64,000 nt of DNA from Acanthococcus lagerstroemiae (GCA_031841125.1 CM063109.1:26445321-26509320), one strand, 5' to 3'; counted from the stretch's first letter, positions 1 through 11,150 are shown. Program-made: numbers and translations. Notes: generated by a model from the sequence alone, not told the origin.

Positions 1-1285
1 GCCTGATTTTGCGTCGAACTCGAACAAAATATTGGAACTTTTTCTGTTTATACAGCTCCTTGTATATCAACATGTCGACGTCATTACTCGGATAATGTAG
101 GCGTTCTTACCTTGTAAGAACATAATTTCTTTAAAAAATTATCTGTCGAGAAACTTTTTAGAGTTAAAAACGGAACCTAGCTTTTCTTTCTAACGAAGAA
201 TTTTAAATTAACCCGATTTTCCGGTCTGAAGTGCTTCGAGTTTTCATTTCGACTTTTGAAAGTATATGAAATTTCGACGAATAACTTCTCGGTGGAAATT
301 ACGAGTCGATGAATTTTCCATAAGCTGAAACAATTTACTGAATTATTGCCGAAGGCTAAATTATCGAGGCGAAGCCTAAGTCATCGGGGCTCTTGAAATT
401 GTAATTTAAAAAACAACAGCATTTTGTTGCGGAAAATTTCTTCATTTCCAGCGAAAATCTCGCTCTTCATTGAAGTCCAAGTCCTACCAGCTTGTTTGCT
501 CGACAGCTTTCTCGCTACTTTTCATCCTAGTGTATCCTCGTTAAAATAACTTGTCCTAGTCTGATATCTTTACACTGATGGCTACGAGAACAAAATTTCA
601 GAGTCTATTCTACACGTTATCACGAGCGGATTCACTAGCCCCTTGTTCACTGAACCATGAGAAATTTGACTTCTACGCTCTCGTTGAGAACCGTATCAAA
701 TTCTGATGAGGTATTCGTGATCAGCGATCCAGAAAATCCCAATTATCGATTCTTAGTTCTATTTTTTAAAGGAGAAATCGGTTTTACTCATTTCAAAAGT
801 AACGTTTTGAATCGGACATAAAGTATAAAATGAGAGCTGGATCAAAAATCGGATGAAGTACTCGAAATTAGCGATCCAGGAAACCCTGATGTAACACTTT
901 GCCCAAGTTTTAGGTGAAGTTAATTTTTCTCGTTTCAAAAATTACGTTTGGTATCGGATGTGAAACGTAAAATGGAGACTGGATTAAAACTGCGACTAGA
1001 CATTCGAAATATACGTCCGTGGTGTACCTTTTCATTAAAATTGCAAAGTTCTGGAAATTCACGTTTCTGTCTTGCCATTCAAAGATCCTCGTTTGCTTTG
1101 CGCCGATCCAAATATTGATTAGAATGATACGGATGGAGGGGGAGGGAGAGTTCATGACATAAATTGTCAATTTTTGTTCGAGTTGTTTCCCGTATTAGGT
1201 TACATTAAGTATAAGCTTCTGAGTCTGATTTTGATTTCCTGACTATTTCTTTCTATAATTGTGCACCTGTACCCTTCATTTGAGG
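1..1285. other. AT-rich sequence with no gene seen
   Basis: I see no coding exon, RNA gene or element end here, apart from the tandem repeat listed at 565-1015. Short open frames in this stretch have no recognisable domain and look like chance. Confidence 0.5.
565..1015. repeat. Degenerate ~145-bp tandem repeat, about three units
   Basis: Two units align directly. Similar openings (G-A/T-ATTCG-or-CTCG...AGCGATCC) occur near 711 and 858, and a third start (CATTCGAAATATACGTCC) near 1000, giving periods of about 147 and 141 bp. Within each unit a CATTTCAAAAGTAACG-like or CGTTTCAAAAATTACG block is followed by ATCGGA and then GAG(A/C)(G/C)TGGAT. A weaker unit precedes position 711. It is non-coding and could be an old satellite remnant. 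Divergence is too high to give a consensus by eye. Confidence 0.6.
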
Positions 1286-1293
1286 GTTATGGT

Positions 1294-1621
1294 CAGGGGC
1301 GAAACTATAGGGGTATGGGGGTTGAAACACCCCCAATAATTTGGCAGTCGGGGCAAATTTTAAGACTGTTCAATTGACCCCCCCCCCCGCAATAATTTGA
1401 CAGCCGGCAAATTCTGAAACTGTTCGTTTGAATTTTCATTTTTTTATGCATATTTGTTTGTTTATTTATTTTCTTTTTCAATTAAAAAATATTTTGATTT
1501 AAAAATGGCAAATTTTTAATTTTTCAAACATTTTGTCGGCAAATTTTGAGTTTTCCAAAAATATTTGTCGGCAAATTTTTCTTCTCCACCTTTCCAAACT
1601 GAAAATTAAATTTCGTTTCTG
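1294..1621 (+). mobile_element. hAT-like MITE, left copy
   Basis: It begins CAGGGGCGAAACTATAG and ends AAATTTCGTTTCTG, a diverged inverted match. The interior has a G-run/C-run pair (GGGGGTTGAAACACCCCC) and two GTCGGCAAATTTT words near the right end. The body aligns along its length with 7482-7772. It is non-coding and non-autonomous. The left flank is GTTATGGT and the right flank is AAAATGGA, so it has no target duplication of its own. Confidence 0.7.
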
Positions 1622-2034
1622 AAAATGGAGTACCCTGGACCCCTGTTAGAGATTAGTCAGTCAAAAGCAGAAGGTTTCAAGCTGAGTATCGAACGTTATT
1701 TGACAGGTTGAAACACAACTGAAATGTGGAAGACATTTCGAAAATCTGAAAGTCTGTATCAAACGTTGAATTTCCAATTTCAATGGCTATTCGGACTGCC
1801 AGCGTGAAGGAGTCGCCCTCTATAATTTTAAGCACGTGAAAAAAACGGACTATTGAAATCCTACATATTTTAGAAAAATTCATCAGATTGAAATGAAAAT
1901 GGTCTCAATGGAAGGAAAATTTTATGTACTATAAATTTTGTCCTTATCATTTTTTCGATAAACGCTTTCGTTTTCATAATATTTTGAGATTTCTTCGTAT
2001 ATAAATATTCCCCTCGATCAGGGTTACAAGGTAA

Positions 2035-2280
2035 CCCGATGTGCAAAACCGAAATCTTGTAACAAAAATGTTTGCTACATTGTCGCAAGTCTGTTACACT
2101 GTCACAAAAACTGTAGTTTATAAATTTGCTAAATGGGGACGGACAGATGGCGCTGGAGTCAAACTGCGACAGGAAAGAGTGAAGCAAATCAGCTACATAA
2201 TTGTTACATTGTAACACTTTATTTTCGTAACACGGTAACAAAAACGACAGGGAAATGTTACTGTGTCTCAATTTGGAAGT
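2035..2280 (+). mobile_element. GTTACA-palindrome element, left-end copy (right end not found)
   Basis: It opens with CCCGATGTGCAAAACCGA at 2035-2052, whose exact reverse complement closes the relative at 6576-6593. It is filled with near-palindromes of the type TTGTTACA-TGTAACAA, some in variant forms (GCTACATTGTCGC, GTTACACTGTCAC, GTTACATTGTAAC, GTAACACGGTAAC). No coding potential. The expected right terminus is missing after about 2280, so it is probably truncated. Confidence 0.55.
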
Positions 2281-2289
2281 AGAAAATTT

Positions 2290-4860
2290 TCGAATATTTC
2301 ATCGCTGTAAAATACAGTTATGGTGTGCATGTGTGTGAGAGCGTAAATAGATGACAGCTACGAATTCAAATTAGAATAGAGTTCGTGGTAGGTATGAGAA
2401 GTTGGTTTTTGATCTCAGTTTTAAATAAGTGAAAATCGCTTTTTCCGCTACTAACTGCAAATATTGTTGAGTCAATTTTGCATAGTCAACGTAATGTCGG
2501 AGGGGGGGGAGGGGGATCTATTTTGACCAAGAAGGAAGGGTATTAAACGGGGTGCTAAAATTAGGAAAACCAATTCTTGACTAACCACACCCCTTGACCT
2601 CTCTTTGGCTATGCTACTAATAATGGTCAATAAAAACATTGTTTGCATTCTAACTGGTCTACGGTAGATTTACATATGTATAAAGTTTTCGTTGAACGTA
2701 TTTCTTCCTTAAAACTTATGGTCCTCCATCCAGAAAGCCATTAGTGACTCGCTTTACTAGGTGCTAGAGTATGTAATTATGTAACAATTATGCGCAATTC
2801 GTGCAATCCCAGGGACTGGCGCTTGCGGTTCGCATTTTCGCTTTTGTTTTCCACGTATATATGAACAAGTGTCAGTGCAGTAGTGTACAAAGGCCGATGA
2901 CCAGAGTGAGAGCGACTCATTCTTTGATGAGAATCAACGAAGAAACATTTTTGGTCCGAGTTTTATTGCCCTGTTCCGGGAATGTTGCCTCTTGCCTCTG
3001 TGATATGTTCCCAAACACAATATACGATATAAGGAACAAAGGATACATTTCTAAAAAAGAGAAATTGATCGTCCTTCTGCAACCACGGTCTCGAAAATAA
3101 CGTTGAAAACCGGCTGGAAGAGATATAGGGCAGTTTGTATTAGGTTTTCGAAGTGCGACGTATCGTTTATTTTTGAATGCTTACGAGTTGTTAGTGTAAA
3201 ATTATTTCAGTGCGGTAGAATATTGGTTTCGTAATTAAAACTATTTCGATTCGAGTTTATCTTGTTCGAAGTGTCATACTCATCGACACCGACTAGAATT
3301 TTGAATGCCGAGGGGCAGATGTGACCGGTATTCTCTCCAATCACTTTTGCTGTGCAAATTGGAAGGCCGTCGGAAGAAATTCAAGTTGCATTGCAGTGAG
3401 GTTGTGGGGGCTGGAATTGGCTCCTCTGTTATATATGTAAATAATATAATATGACAGGGACCAATTCCAAACAGCGCCTAGACGGAACTCAATTGTATGA
3501 AACTATACGCAGTAAGTAACCTTATTATGTCTTCATATCTCATATCTACACTATATTGAGATTTTACATTAATGCAGATTGCTGGTAAAGAAATGTTTCG
3601 TGGCAATTTAGCGAGATCAGGTGTGTCCATTTTTACTAGTTTTGAGAAAAACAACAGAGGAAGCACCTGATTTTTCAAAGCGGAGTCTTGTATGTTAACT
3701 GGTAGATTCACACAGAGATATGGAGGACAAGGTTGAAAATTGACTTAAAATGAAAAGTCGATGGCCCCCATTAGGAAAATGTGAGACTTATTGGGACACT
3801 GTTGACGTTTTTCCGACAAAAATTTGTAAAAACATTACAATTTTCGTTGCTCGCTCTTATGAAATCGGGACTCATCTCAGTTGAAAAATTTTGGACTTCT
3901 TTCCCCTTCTCTGCATAGTGTAAAGCATGGGACGGACTTATATAGGTAATATATAATCACAATGGAAACTCAAAATCACTTCTAAAATAATTATATCTGA
4001 TTTTTTGAGTTATCGCAGAATCTGCAATAATTTGTAAGAGCCTAATTCACTGTACATTTGGACGCTGATACGCAGACACTGAACAAGCGACATTTTTTGA
4101 CAAAATGAATTATTAGTATTGTTAGAAAGAGCTTTTAAAAAGTAGAATTTTGTAAGTAAGGGTTCCCGAATCAAAAATGCGTACCCATTTTGAAGAAAGC
4201 TTATCAGTAAACACTAGGTCATATAGTTTCCATATGGCTCTTGAACTTTGAATCATGTGTTCTTAAAATACAAATACAAATTTTGTCGCTTGGTCCGTTT
4301 CTGCTTAACAGCGTCCATTTCAACCAGAAAACTATTTATTGCCGGGTAAAATATGTGTTTCTTTCCTTTGTTTAGATTTCATACCGAAGCATCATCGACT
4401 TCCTGGCAATAATGACATAATAAACAAATAAGAGCCAAACTAGTTCAATATCCTCAGATCACGTAAAAAGAAGAGAGCTAGGAGCGATTTACGGAAAGCG
4501 GAACAGGTAACTGTTTATTTTCAATAAATGAACATGCTCAATCGTCAACAAACTCATAAACAAACCTAATTTTGATTTTACTATGAAGAAAGACTAGGCA
4601 TTCATGATGAACAATCTGTTTCAGATTAAGGCTCAAACTAACTCTACTGTTGATAATGCTATAGAAGATTATAGCGTCGAAGTTCATTATGGTGTAAGCG
4701 ATCATCACGAGTATCAACCACAGTAAGTACCAATAAATTTGTACATTAACTTTTTTTTTTTTCTTACTATTCATAAGAAGTTTTCCAGGTTATATCTCTG
4801 TGAGGATGATCGACAGTTTACATGAGAATTCTGCGAGGCAATATCGAATTGATTCTTGCA
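2290..4860. other. Unassigned sequence, no gene seen
   Basis: This is AT-rich sequence with G-runs near 2500 and a T-run near 4750. Frames up to about 100 codons exist (for example 2801-3100) but have no domain, splice context or repeated family that I recognise. Confidence 0.4.
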
Positions 4861-4863
4861 ATC

Positions 4864-5212
4864 GGAGGTGTAGCGAATGAGGGGGGCTGTCCCCCAATCA
4901 GTAGAATTGGAAAAATTGGTCAAATTCTTGCCAATTGGCAAATCGAACGATCTGGACACTCGACATTTTTTATTTAGCCAGCAGAGTCCTACTGACAAGT
5001 TAGGAAAATCGACAAGTCAAAACTTTTTTTGGCTTTGACAGTTTATTTGACCAGCTTACAGAGGGGAATTTTGAGTTAAGAAGTTACAAAATTCCGGAAA
5101 GTCAAAAGCTTTTTTTGGCTCTACAGTTAGAAATTTTGAGTTGAGTAGTTGGAACTTTCACAATTTTACCCTCCCCCACCCACCCTAATGAAAACTCTTT
5201 GCTACGCTCCTA
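4864..5212. repeat. MITE-like repeat with AGTCRAAAGCTTTTTTTG boxes
   Basis: The left part reads GGAGGTGTAGCGAATGAGGG and the right part ends TTGCTACGCTCCT, a plausible inverted pair. A GGGGGGCTGTCCCCC hairpin sits near the left end. Inside, a unit of the form GAGTTGAGAAGTTGGAA...AAAGTCAAAAGCTTTTTTTGGCT occurs twice (about 4998-5045 and 5072-5160). The same unit recurs near 34430-34500 and three times at 36320-36530. No target duplication seen and no protein. Confidence 0.45.
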
Positions 5213-5409
5213 CTCATGATTCTGGTGTTGGTGGTGGTTCAGTGGGTAATCCTGATTACAGAGTTTATTACAATTATTAGAATTTTGAGGCACTCCCATT
5301 CACTTTTTTACCATTGAATGCAGAATGAAGGAGATGTACGATTTTATAAATTGAAAGCATAATAAAGTAACAAAAATGACATGTTCTAGGATTGAGTCTA
5401 CATTTTTGA

Positions 5410-5490
5410 AAGTACAATCGATGATGGAGGGGTGTATGGCGATACACGCATGCCAAATTGGCCCCGGGACACCGCATCCCCTACAATACA
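5410..5490 (+). repeat. Dispersed GGCGATACACGCATGCC core repeat, copy 1
   Basis: This short block is organised as ATGGCGATACACGCATGCC, then AAATTGGCCCC, then GACACCGCATCCCC. It matches 49497-49556 (plus strand) and 50370-50440 (minus strand) in the same order. The class of the full repeat is unknown. Confidence 0.6.
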
Positions 5491-5980
5491 TTATTATTTA
5501 TAATAACGATCTATTTTTCTCGTTTTCCCAGGTTTCCTGAAATGTAGTGCGGCATTCGATTCGCGTGAACGCAGTTGGAATTTATCGGTTAATGTGATGT
5601 CATATCAATGACATTTTATCTATATTTTCTTGGATTAAGTGGTATAATTATCAATATATTAAATCATTTTATGTTTTTGTCTGTATTTTTCCTTTGTTTT
5701 CCAATTTCAATACTATTTTTATTGATTATTTTAAAACTGAATAACTTGGAATTTTCATTTTGCATATGAACCTTTTTCTGAATGATAATAAAATTAATTT
5801 ATGAATTTCAAGATCTATGATTAATTATATTTACGTAAATTAGTTAATACGCGTAAGAAATCAGTTTTCTAGGAAGGCCGCGTGAAATGCAGTATTTTTG
5901 GAGAATTGCCGAGTATACAAAAAGAAATTTATTATTTTGTTCAGGCGAGCATGCAACTTGTTCAAATTGACTCTCGTGAT

Positions 5981-6172
5981 CAGAGGTGGAAAAAAGGGAG
6001 CCCCGGTTTCAAAATTAGCCCCTCCTTTTTTTTTTCAATTTAATCTTAATACAGTAACAATAGTTTTTTTTTTGGGGGGGGGCTATGATTTTTGGATTTT
6101 TATAAAGTATTTTTTAGGCGCTGGGGCTTCAGCCCCCCTCCCCCGAGGTTTTCGCTCTATTTCCGCCCCCTG
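5981..6172 (+). mobile_element. hAT MITE with perfect 8-bp target duplication
   Basis: The 192-bp element starts CAGAGGTGGAAA and ends TTTCCGCCCCCTG. CTCGTGAT flanks it on both sides (5973-5980 and 6173-6180). The interior has a T-run, a G-run and a GGGGCTTCAGCCCCC hairpin, and no reading frame. The same interior words (GCTATGATTTTTGGATTTTTAT and AGGCGCTGGGGCTTCA) appear in the 12926-13916 element, so the two are one family. Confidence 0.85.
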
Positions 6173-6252
6173 CTCGTGATTAATCTGGCTTTCTCTAATT
6201 TATTGGACTTCGGTAATTTAATATAAATACTGCCAACGCGATCCTTCTGGAA

Positions 6253-6593
6253 CCTGATACTTGCGAAAACGTATGGCTACACTGTAACAAAAACTAAAAA
6301 AAAATGTTACAGTGTAGCAATAATGGTGGAGCCTAGAATTGTTACACAGTAACAAGAAAATTGCATCAATGAACCAAAAAAAGTTCTACAAAACTGCTAC
6401 TACGTTACAGAATATCTGTTACAATGTAACAATTAAATTGCGACACTGTCGCACATAAATGAAAACTGCTACATAGCCTCCTCGTTCCTGATTGGTTGAA
6501 TTTTTGCTACACAGTAACAAAAACCTTGTTACTAGTTTGGTGTTACAAACTTGTTACACAGTAACAATTTTCAACTCGGTTTTGCACATCGGG
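6253..6593 (+). mobile_element. GTTACA-palindrome MITE, complete copy
   Basis: The left end CCTGATACTTGCGAAAACG is a diverged inverted match to the right end TCGGTTTTGCACATCGGG. About eight near-palindromes such as TGTTACACAGTAACA and TGTTACAATGTAACA fill the interior. An inverted CCAAT box sits in CTGATTGGTTGAATTTTTGC. Dinucleotide AA precedes the left end and follows the right end, which is too little to call a duplication. No coding frame. Confidence 0.6.
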
Positions 6594-6596
6594 AAA

Positions 6597-6842
6597 CAGT
6601 CACTCGCTTACTTATTTAGTGATTAACTCAGTTACTCAATCATGTATTCAGTGACTTACTCAGTCGCGCAGTCACTCGCTTACTCATTTAGTGATTTACG
6701 AAGTTACTCACTCACTTACTCAGTGACTCAGTGATTCACTCACTCACTCAGTCATTCGCTTACTTATTCAGTTATTCACTAAGTTACTCAGTCACTCATT
6801 CAGTGATTCAGTGATTCACTCACTTACTCAGTCATTCATAAA
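6597..6842. repeat. Degenerate ACTC/AGTC minisatellite
   Basis: About 245 bp made almost entirely of words such as CAGTCACTCGCTTACTCATT and CAGTGATTCACTCACTTACT. The steps are 4 to 12 bp without a fixed period. It begins immediately right of the GTTACA element. Not coding. Confidence 0.75.
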
Positions 6843-7481
6843 CGACTACAACGCGCCATCGCTTCGAGCAGCCCGGAAGCCTAAAATTTCAGAAAGTTGA
6901 ACATTTTATTAAAATCTAAAAGTTGAAAAGCAAAAGACTTATTTTCCAATGTCACAAGCTGAATCCGATAGCAAAAATGTTCTATTGTTTAATTTACAGT
7001 CTTTGGTCCTGGTGATATTCGGGCCGTACATCCGAGATTCCAAAATGTTGCTACATGTGTCAAAAACTTCTCCTTTCGGTCGCTGATAAGAGTAGTCGAT
7101 ACTAGCGCTGTACGGCCTGAGGAAAATTTAGTCAGGAACAAAAGTCAAAACTCTATGTAATTTTCCCATGAGAACGAAAGGGAACTTCTGGCATGGATTC
7201 CCCTAATCCGATCGACAGGAAACTTTGTAGTTATTTTTTTTAATTTTAATTTTTTTAAATTTATTTGATTTGTTTTTATTGGAATCAATTTAGGAGAAGA
7301 ATCAGAGGAAATTTAGAAAAAAAGATCACTAAGAGTAAACAACGACCACCTCAATGTGTAAAGGAAGTTGTGTGTTCCTCTCAAGTATTCCTAACATCCT
7401 TCCACCTTACCCTCCCAGAATGGGGTATGCTAATGTACGCAAATGTGAGTGCTTGGGGGATAAGGTTCCAATCTGCGTTTG

Positions 7482-7772
7482 CAAGGACGAAACTATGTGA
7501 GGGGGAGTGAAACACCCCCAATAAGTTGGTAGTCAGCAAATTTTGAAACTGGTTGTTTGAATTTTTCATTTTCTAAGAACGTTTGTTCGTTTGATTGTTA
7601 TTATTATTGTTATTATTATTTTCAATTAAATAATATTTTGATTGAAAAATCGGTGAATTTCCAAATTTTTAGAAAATTTTGCCGGCAAATTTTTAGTTAA
7701 AAGAAAATATTTGTCGGCAAATTTTCCTTTTTCACCCCCCCCCCCCCAACTGAAAGTCAAGTTTAGCCTCTG
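7482..7772 (+). mobile_element. hAT-like MITE, right copy
   Basis: It begins CAAGGACGAAACTATGTGAG, contains GAGTGAAACACCCCCAATAA, and ends AAGTTTAGCCTCTG. It matches 1294-1621 throughout, including the paired (G/C)CGGCAAATTTT words. The left flank is TGCGTTTG. The right flank, GTTATGGT, equals the left flank of the other copy. Confidence 0.7.
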
Positions 7773-7789
7773 GTTATGGTAACGGTGCG

Positions 7790-9127
7790 CTGAACATCAT
7801 GTTTCAGGTTTTAGTAATAACCAGCGAATGCATACGTGTCGCCATTAAATTTGGGGAAATAAAAAGTTTACCTTATGAATATACAGTCCAAGACTTGCGA
7901 CGTAGAGCTGGTATCGCATTCGTCGCGATATAACGTGTGTCACGTGCCAGTCTTATCACTCTCTCGAGCCGATGAAAAGGTTTTTCATTACAGAGTTGGC
8001 GAAATTCGCCCCAGATGCTGAGAAACGTCATCCGCATCCGACTAATACGCCGGCAGATGTTCCGTATCGGAACTACCCCCGGAGTATTCGTCCCGCAACC
8101 CCGCAACCGAACGACCCAGCAAGGAAAAAATGAAAATTTAACGATCGATCGTTAATCGACGCATATAGCTACTTATAACTTGTCAAAAAGAAGACTGATA
8201 CACTAGGTGTTCGAAAGTGACACCTCTCGTTTAAAATACTCCACACCTCTAACACGCGAACGGTGAAAAAATAATAACCCTGAACAGATCAGCGAATTTA
8301 TACATAAGTTACATTTTTTTCCCTCATACGCCATACATCGAGAGAAAAAAAGCATACGTGTCCATTTTTATTCGCCGCGGATGACTCGCTTCCTTAAATT
8401 ACGAAGTGTCGAACAAAAAAAAAAAAAAAAAAAAAAAAAACCTTATTACGCCGAATAGCGATTTTACGTGGTTCGAATCCGAAGAAGCGTGCGGTTCGCT
8501 ATTGATATTTTATTCGGCCATCCTTCTCTCACCGTCCACTGAGCGTGAGTCGGTCTGCTCAAATTCTACCCTTATAGTTCGCAGAACTAGCGTTAATGAT
8601 CCGCATCTCTCGACTCGGCCCGATGCGATGTATACATATGTACGGTCGAGAAGAGCAAAAAGTTATTGTCTGCCCTCGGCGTCGCGAAATCCAACGGACC
8701 GCAAACGGAAATTATCGAATTTCGTGCCACATACGGCGATGCGGCGGCGGCGGAGAGGCTCAATTTGCATGATTTCCGAGCACGAGTGAGACGGACTTGT
8801 ACACGAGCGGCATGGAGACGAAAACATGCGTCCAAGCAGATGCAACGCGAAAAGGAATTTCTGATTACACGTAGACTTGTTTGCATTACAATTTTCAGCC
8901 CTAGGGAGCGGCACGGAGAGTGTGGAAAGCGCAGCATTCGCGAAGACGTGAGCTAAAATGAAGTCTTCGCAGGGAAGAACAATCTGATGCTATCGGACCG
9001 AATAACGAATAACTGAATGGCAGATTCGTGTTAAGTTTGATTTTTGAATGACAGGCTGGGACTCCATGAAGGCTAGATACCATGGAGTATTTCCGAATTA
9101 ATACTGCCAGCAAGTTTCAGATGGTAC
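7790..9127. other. CpG-containing sequence without a recognised gene
   Basis: CpG-rich for this window between about 7900 and 8960, with a 27-base A-run at 8415-8441. Several overlapping open frames exist on both strands between 8406 and 8956. They share the same bases, have basic low-complexity products and match no family I know. It may be host DNA near a regulatory region, but that is a guess. Confidence 0.35.
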
Positions 9128-9197
9128 GTTTCGGTTCGAATCGATTGCGCCACAGCTGTGGACCTTGAATCGAAGGTTTGTGAAATATCCTTATATA
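9128..9197. repeat. 70-bp perfect direct repeat, left copy
   Basis: This segment runs from GTTTCGGTTCGAATCG to ATATCCTTATATA. It is repeated base for base at 10272-10341. It ends in TA immediately before the terminal repeat of the Tigger element. Confidence 0.95.
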
Positions 9198-10271
9198 CAG
9201 TAAAACCTCGAAGTAACGGTCACCCAAGGGACCAGGTAAAATGCCCGTTATTTGGAGGTGGCCGCAAAGTAGAGGTGCCCGCTAAAGGAGGTGAAAAATG
9301 AAAAGTGACCTTTAAAAATTAGGTTTAATTCACAGAGAATATATGTATGTACATTTTTAGTGAATAACTTATAAAATAGCGGTTACATACTGTACTTGAA
9401 AAATTATTTGAGAAAAGTGGTGATCTCTGTCTGTTTAGATGAGCTGAGCTTCGTCAATAACGTCTTCTTTTCGAATTTGATCTGCATTTTTTTGAATAAC
9501 TCGAGGATTTCCATATCATTTGTCTGTGTGACAAATGCATTTAACTTCGTCATACAGTCTTTCGCTTCTGATAGAGAAACTGTTGGGTCGTCAAATACAC
9601 ATACGTCATCATCGTCACTTTCTTCTTCCTCATTGTTTGAAGGGATAAAGAGTGAAATGTCATCGCTCTCTTCTTCTGTTGCGAGACCATCATCAAAGGT
9701 ATAGAAATTTTCTGGTTCTTCACCTTGCAAGTAAGGAGGTAGAGATGCTGTATCAAATTTTCATTAGGAATCGCATCAGCAGTATCCGATTCATTCTCAC
9801 TCGCCTGTTCCTCGTTTGATACGGGGAAACCGCATTTCCCAAAACAATTCCAAACGCATGTACCTGTGATCTCTGAAACAGCAGTATGTATCCACATCAC
9901 GGCATCCAAGATGGTTATCCTTTTTGTCAACTCCTCTGCTGATGAGATTTTTTCGATTTCTGCTAAAATGCGCGCTATCACTAATCGCCGATATCGAACT
10001 TTAAAATTCTGGATTATACCCTGGTCCAGCGGCTGACAACAGGATGTAGTGTTGGGTGGTAAGAAAATTAGCTTTGTGTTCTTTAATGTTAGATCTTGCG
10101 GATGGGAAGTGGCGTTGTCCAAGAAAAGCAATACATTTCGTCTCTGTTTACCCATTTTTTTGTCAAATTTTTGTAACCAATCCACCATCAAAGACTGCGT
10201 CATCCATGCTTTCTGATTGTTTGCCCATGTAACGCAAAGACGTTCCACGTTGACGTTCTTGAAGCAGCGGG
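9198..10271 (-). mobile_element. Truncated pogo/Tigger-type transposon
   Basis: The terminal repeat CAGTAAAACCTCGAAGTAAC starts right after a TA at 9196-9197. The transposase reads on the minus strand toward this end. The opposite end is absent: the coding sequence stops at a PRCFKN motif and joins straight into the second copy of the 70-bp flank at 10272. About half of the transposase and one terminal repeat are therefore missing. Confidence 0.85.
9404..10271 (-). pseudogene. Tigger-like DDE transposase, C-terminal part
   Basis: Pogo/Tigger transposases cut and paste their element at TA sites. The product begins inside the DDE domain with PRCFKNVNVERLCVTWANNQ and KAWM. The second catalytic Asp is in LLFLDNATSHP (about 10117-10119). 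The third is in PPNTTSCCQPLDQGIIQNFK (about 10024-10026), thirty residues later, as usual for the family. An acidic Ser/Glu/Asp-rich tail ends in ITTFLK at 9404. The N-terminal CENP-B-like DNA-binding region and the first Asp are missing upstream of 10271. One indel near an A/T run at about 9755-9765 shifts the frame between NENL and TASLPPYLQG. I chose the boundaries by homology, not by a start codon. It is not functional. Confidence 0.9.
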
Positions 10272-10341
10272 GTTTCGGTTCGAATCGATTGCGCCACAGC
10301 TGTGGACCTTGAATCGAAGGTTTGTGAAATATCCTTATATA
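10272..10341. repeat. 70-bp perfect direct repeat, right copy
   Basis: Identical to 9128-9197 over 70 bp. It follows the broken end of the Tigger transposase directly and is followed by TATGTAGTAG, which looks like the original right flank of the insertion site. Confidence 0.95.
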
Positions 10342-10405
10342 TATGTAGTAGTGCGGGGTCTTCGGTAATTGTCTGAGAAATATTTAGCCCGGACTGCAAT
10401 GAGGG

Positions 10406-11150
10406 CCCGAACTGACAAAATTAGTGTCGTTCGACAGTTCGACATGTGTCGAACTATCGAAATCTTCGATTAAAGCTTTCTAATTGGCTGAAAATAAAGG
10501 GGCGGGACGAATAAATTTGATTGCTGTCAAATTATTGTCGAACAGTGTCGGAAGTTCGACTGAGTGGAACGAGTAAATTTGATTGCTGTCGAATTACTAT
10601 CGAACAGTGTCCGAAGTTAGGCTGATCATCGAATATTCGTCAGCCGCATAGTGATGTGCAAAAGAATTGAGCTTTGAAGGTTGTCGTCGCGTCGCGTCGG
10701 CGCCTTTACACGTTTGCGAATATTCGCACGATCCTGTTCGGTAATAGGTACGTGTTATCTCGACTCCAGAGTCTGGAAGTACGGAATTACCAAGTCGCGA
10801 AGTGGTTTCAGTTACAAATTTCATGCGTCGCTGAGTGGTTCAGTGGTTTAATATTCGTGAAACGGATTTGCATACACTGTTATTTATCGGTAAGTTAAGT
10901 CACATTTTTGTCATTTAATGGAATATTCAGTTACTAATTATTCTAAGAGTGGATCAATGAGGGAGGGTAGGGGAAAAATTACCCCTAGCTGGTCCACCGG
11001 CCGTTTAAACAATTTTTGCTTGACCCCTCAGACCCTACGTTTTTTCATTAAAATGTATGTACCTAATTTCGCGTCTGTGCATTTCTAGCGCCCTAATTGG
11101 GGAGGGGGCAGATTTTACATTGTAGAACCAGGAATTTCCCAGTCCAAGCT
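10406..11150. mobile_element. GTCGAA-word element, short copy
   Basis: It starts CCCGAACTGACAAAA and then has a dense run of GTCGAAC/GTTCGAC words to about 10620, with an inverted CCAAT box (TCTAATTGGCTGAAAAT). Downstream blocks match 14800-17600 in the same order. These are TTGAAGGTTGTCG..GTCGGCGCCTTTA near 10675, a GTAAGTTAAGTCAC..TGTCATTTAATG block near 10892, and AGCTGGTCCACCGGCCGTTT near 10989. The longer paralog has extra sequence between the shared blocks. No protein recognised. The GTAAGT could be a splice donor after a non-coding exon, which is inference. Confidence 0.5.

Larger units (their letters stand above)
1286..7780. mobile_element. Candidate composite hAT transposon (two MITE copies flanking ~5.9 kb)
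   Basis: Two related hAT-like short elements lie in the same orientation at 1294-1621 and 7482-7772. The 8 bases left of the first (GTTATGGT, 1286-1293) equal the 8 bases right of the second (7773-7780). The inner flanks do not match each other or the outer word (AAAATGGA at 1622-1629, TGCGTTTG at 7474-7481). An 8-bp duplication is the hAT signature, so the simplest reading is one transposition using the outermost ends. Integration of a circle by recombination into a single resident MITE would give the same arrangement. The interior carries no transposase that I can recognise. Confidence 0.55.

Noticed and set aside
1294..1621. Independent insertion of the left MITE with its own duplication
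   Set aside because: The flanks GTTATGGT and AAAATGGA do not match, and the left word matches the far copy instead.
2035..6593. One 4.6-kb element bounded by the exact inverted CCCGATGTGCAAAACCGA pair
   Set aside because: The right-hand cluster has its own left end (CCTGATACTTGCGAAAACG at 6253), so two separate copies explain the pair better.
6597..6842. Regular ACTC/AGTC words resembling a CRISPR-like array
   Set aside because: There are no constant repeats with unique spacers. It is a degenerate minisatellite in a eukaryotic context.
8406..8956. Cluster of long overlapping frames on both strands
   Set aside because: They use the same bases in several frames, start in a poly-A run in one case, and encode basic low-complexity products with no domain. 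The openness comes from CpG-rich composition.
9404..9730. Separate acidic protein gene
   Set aside because: It is the C-terminal tail of the Tigger transposase in a shifted frame.
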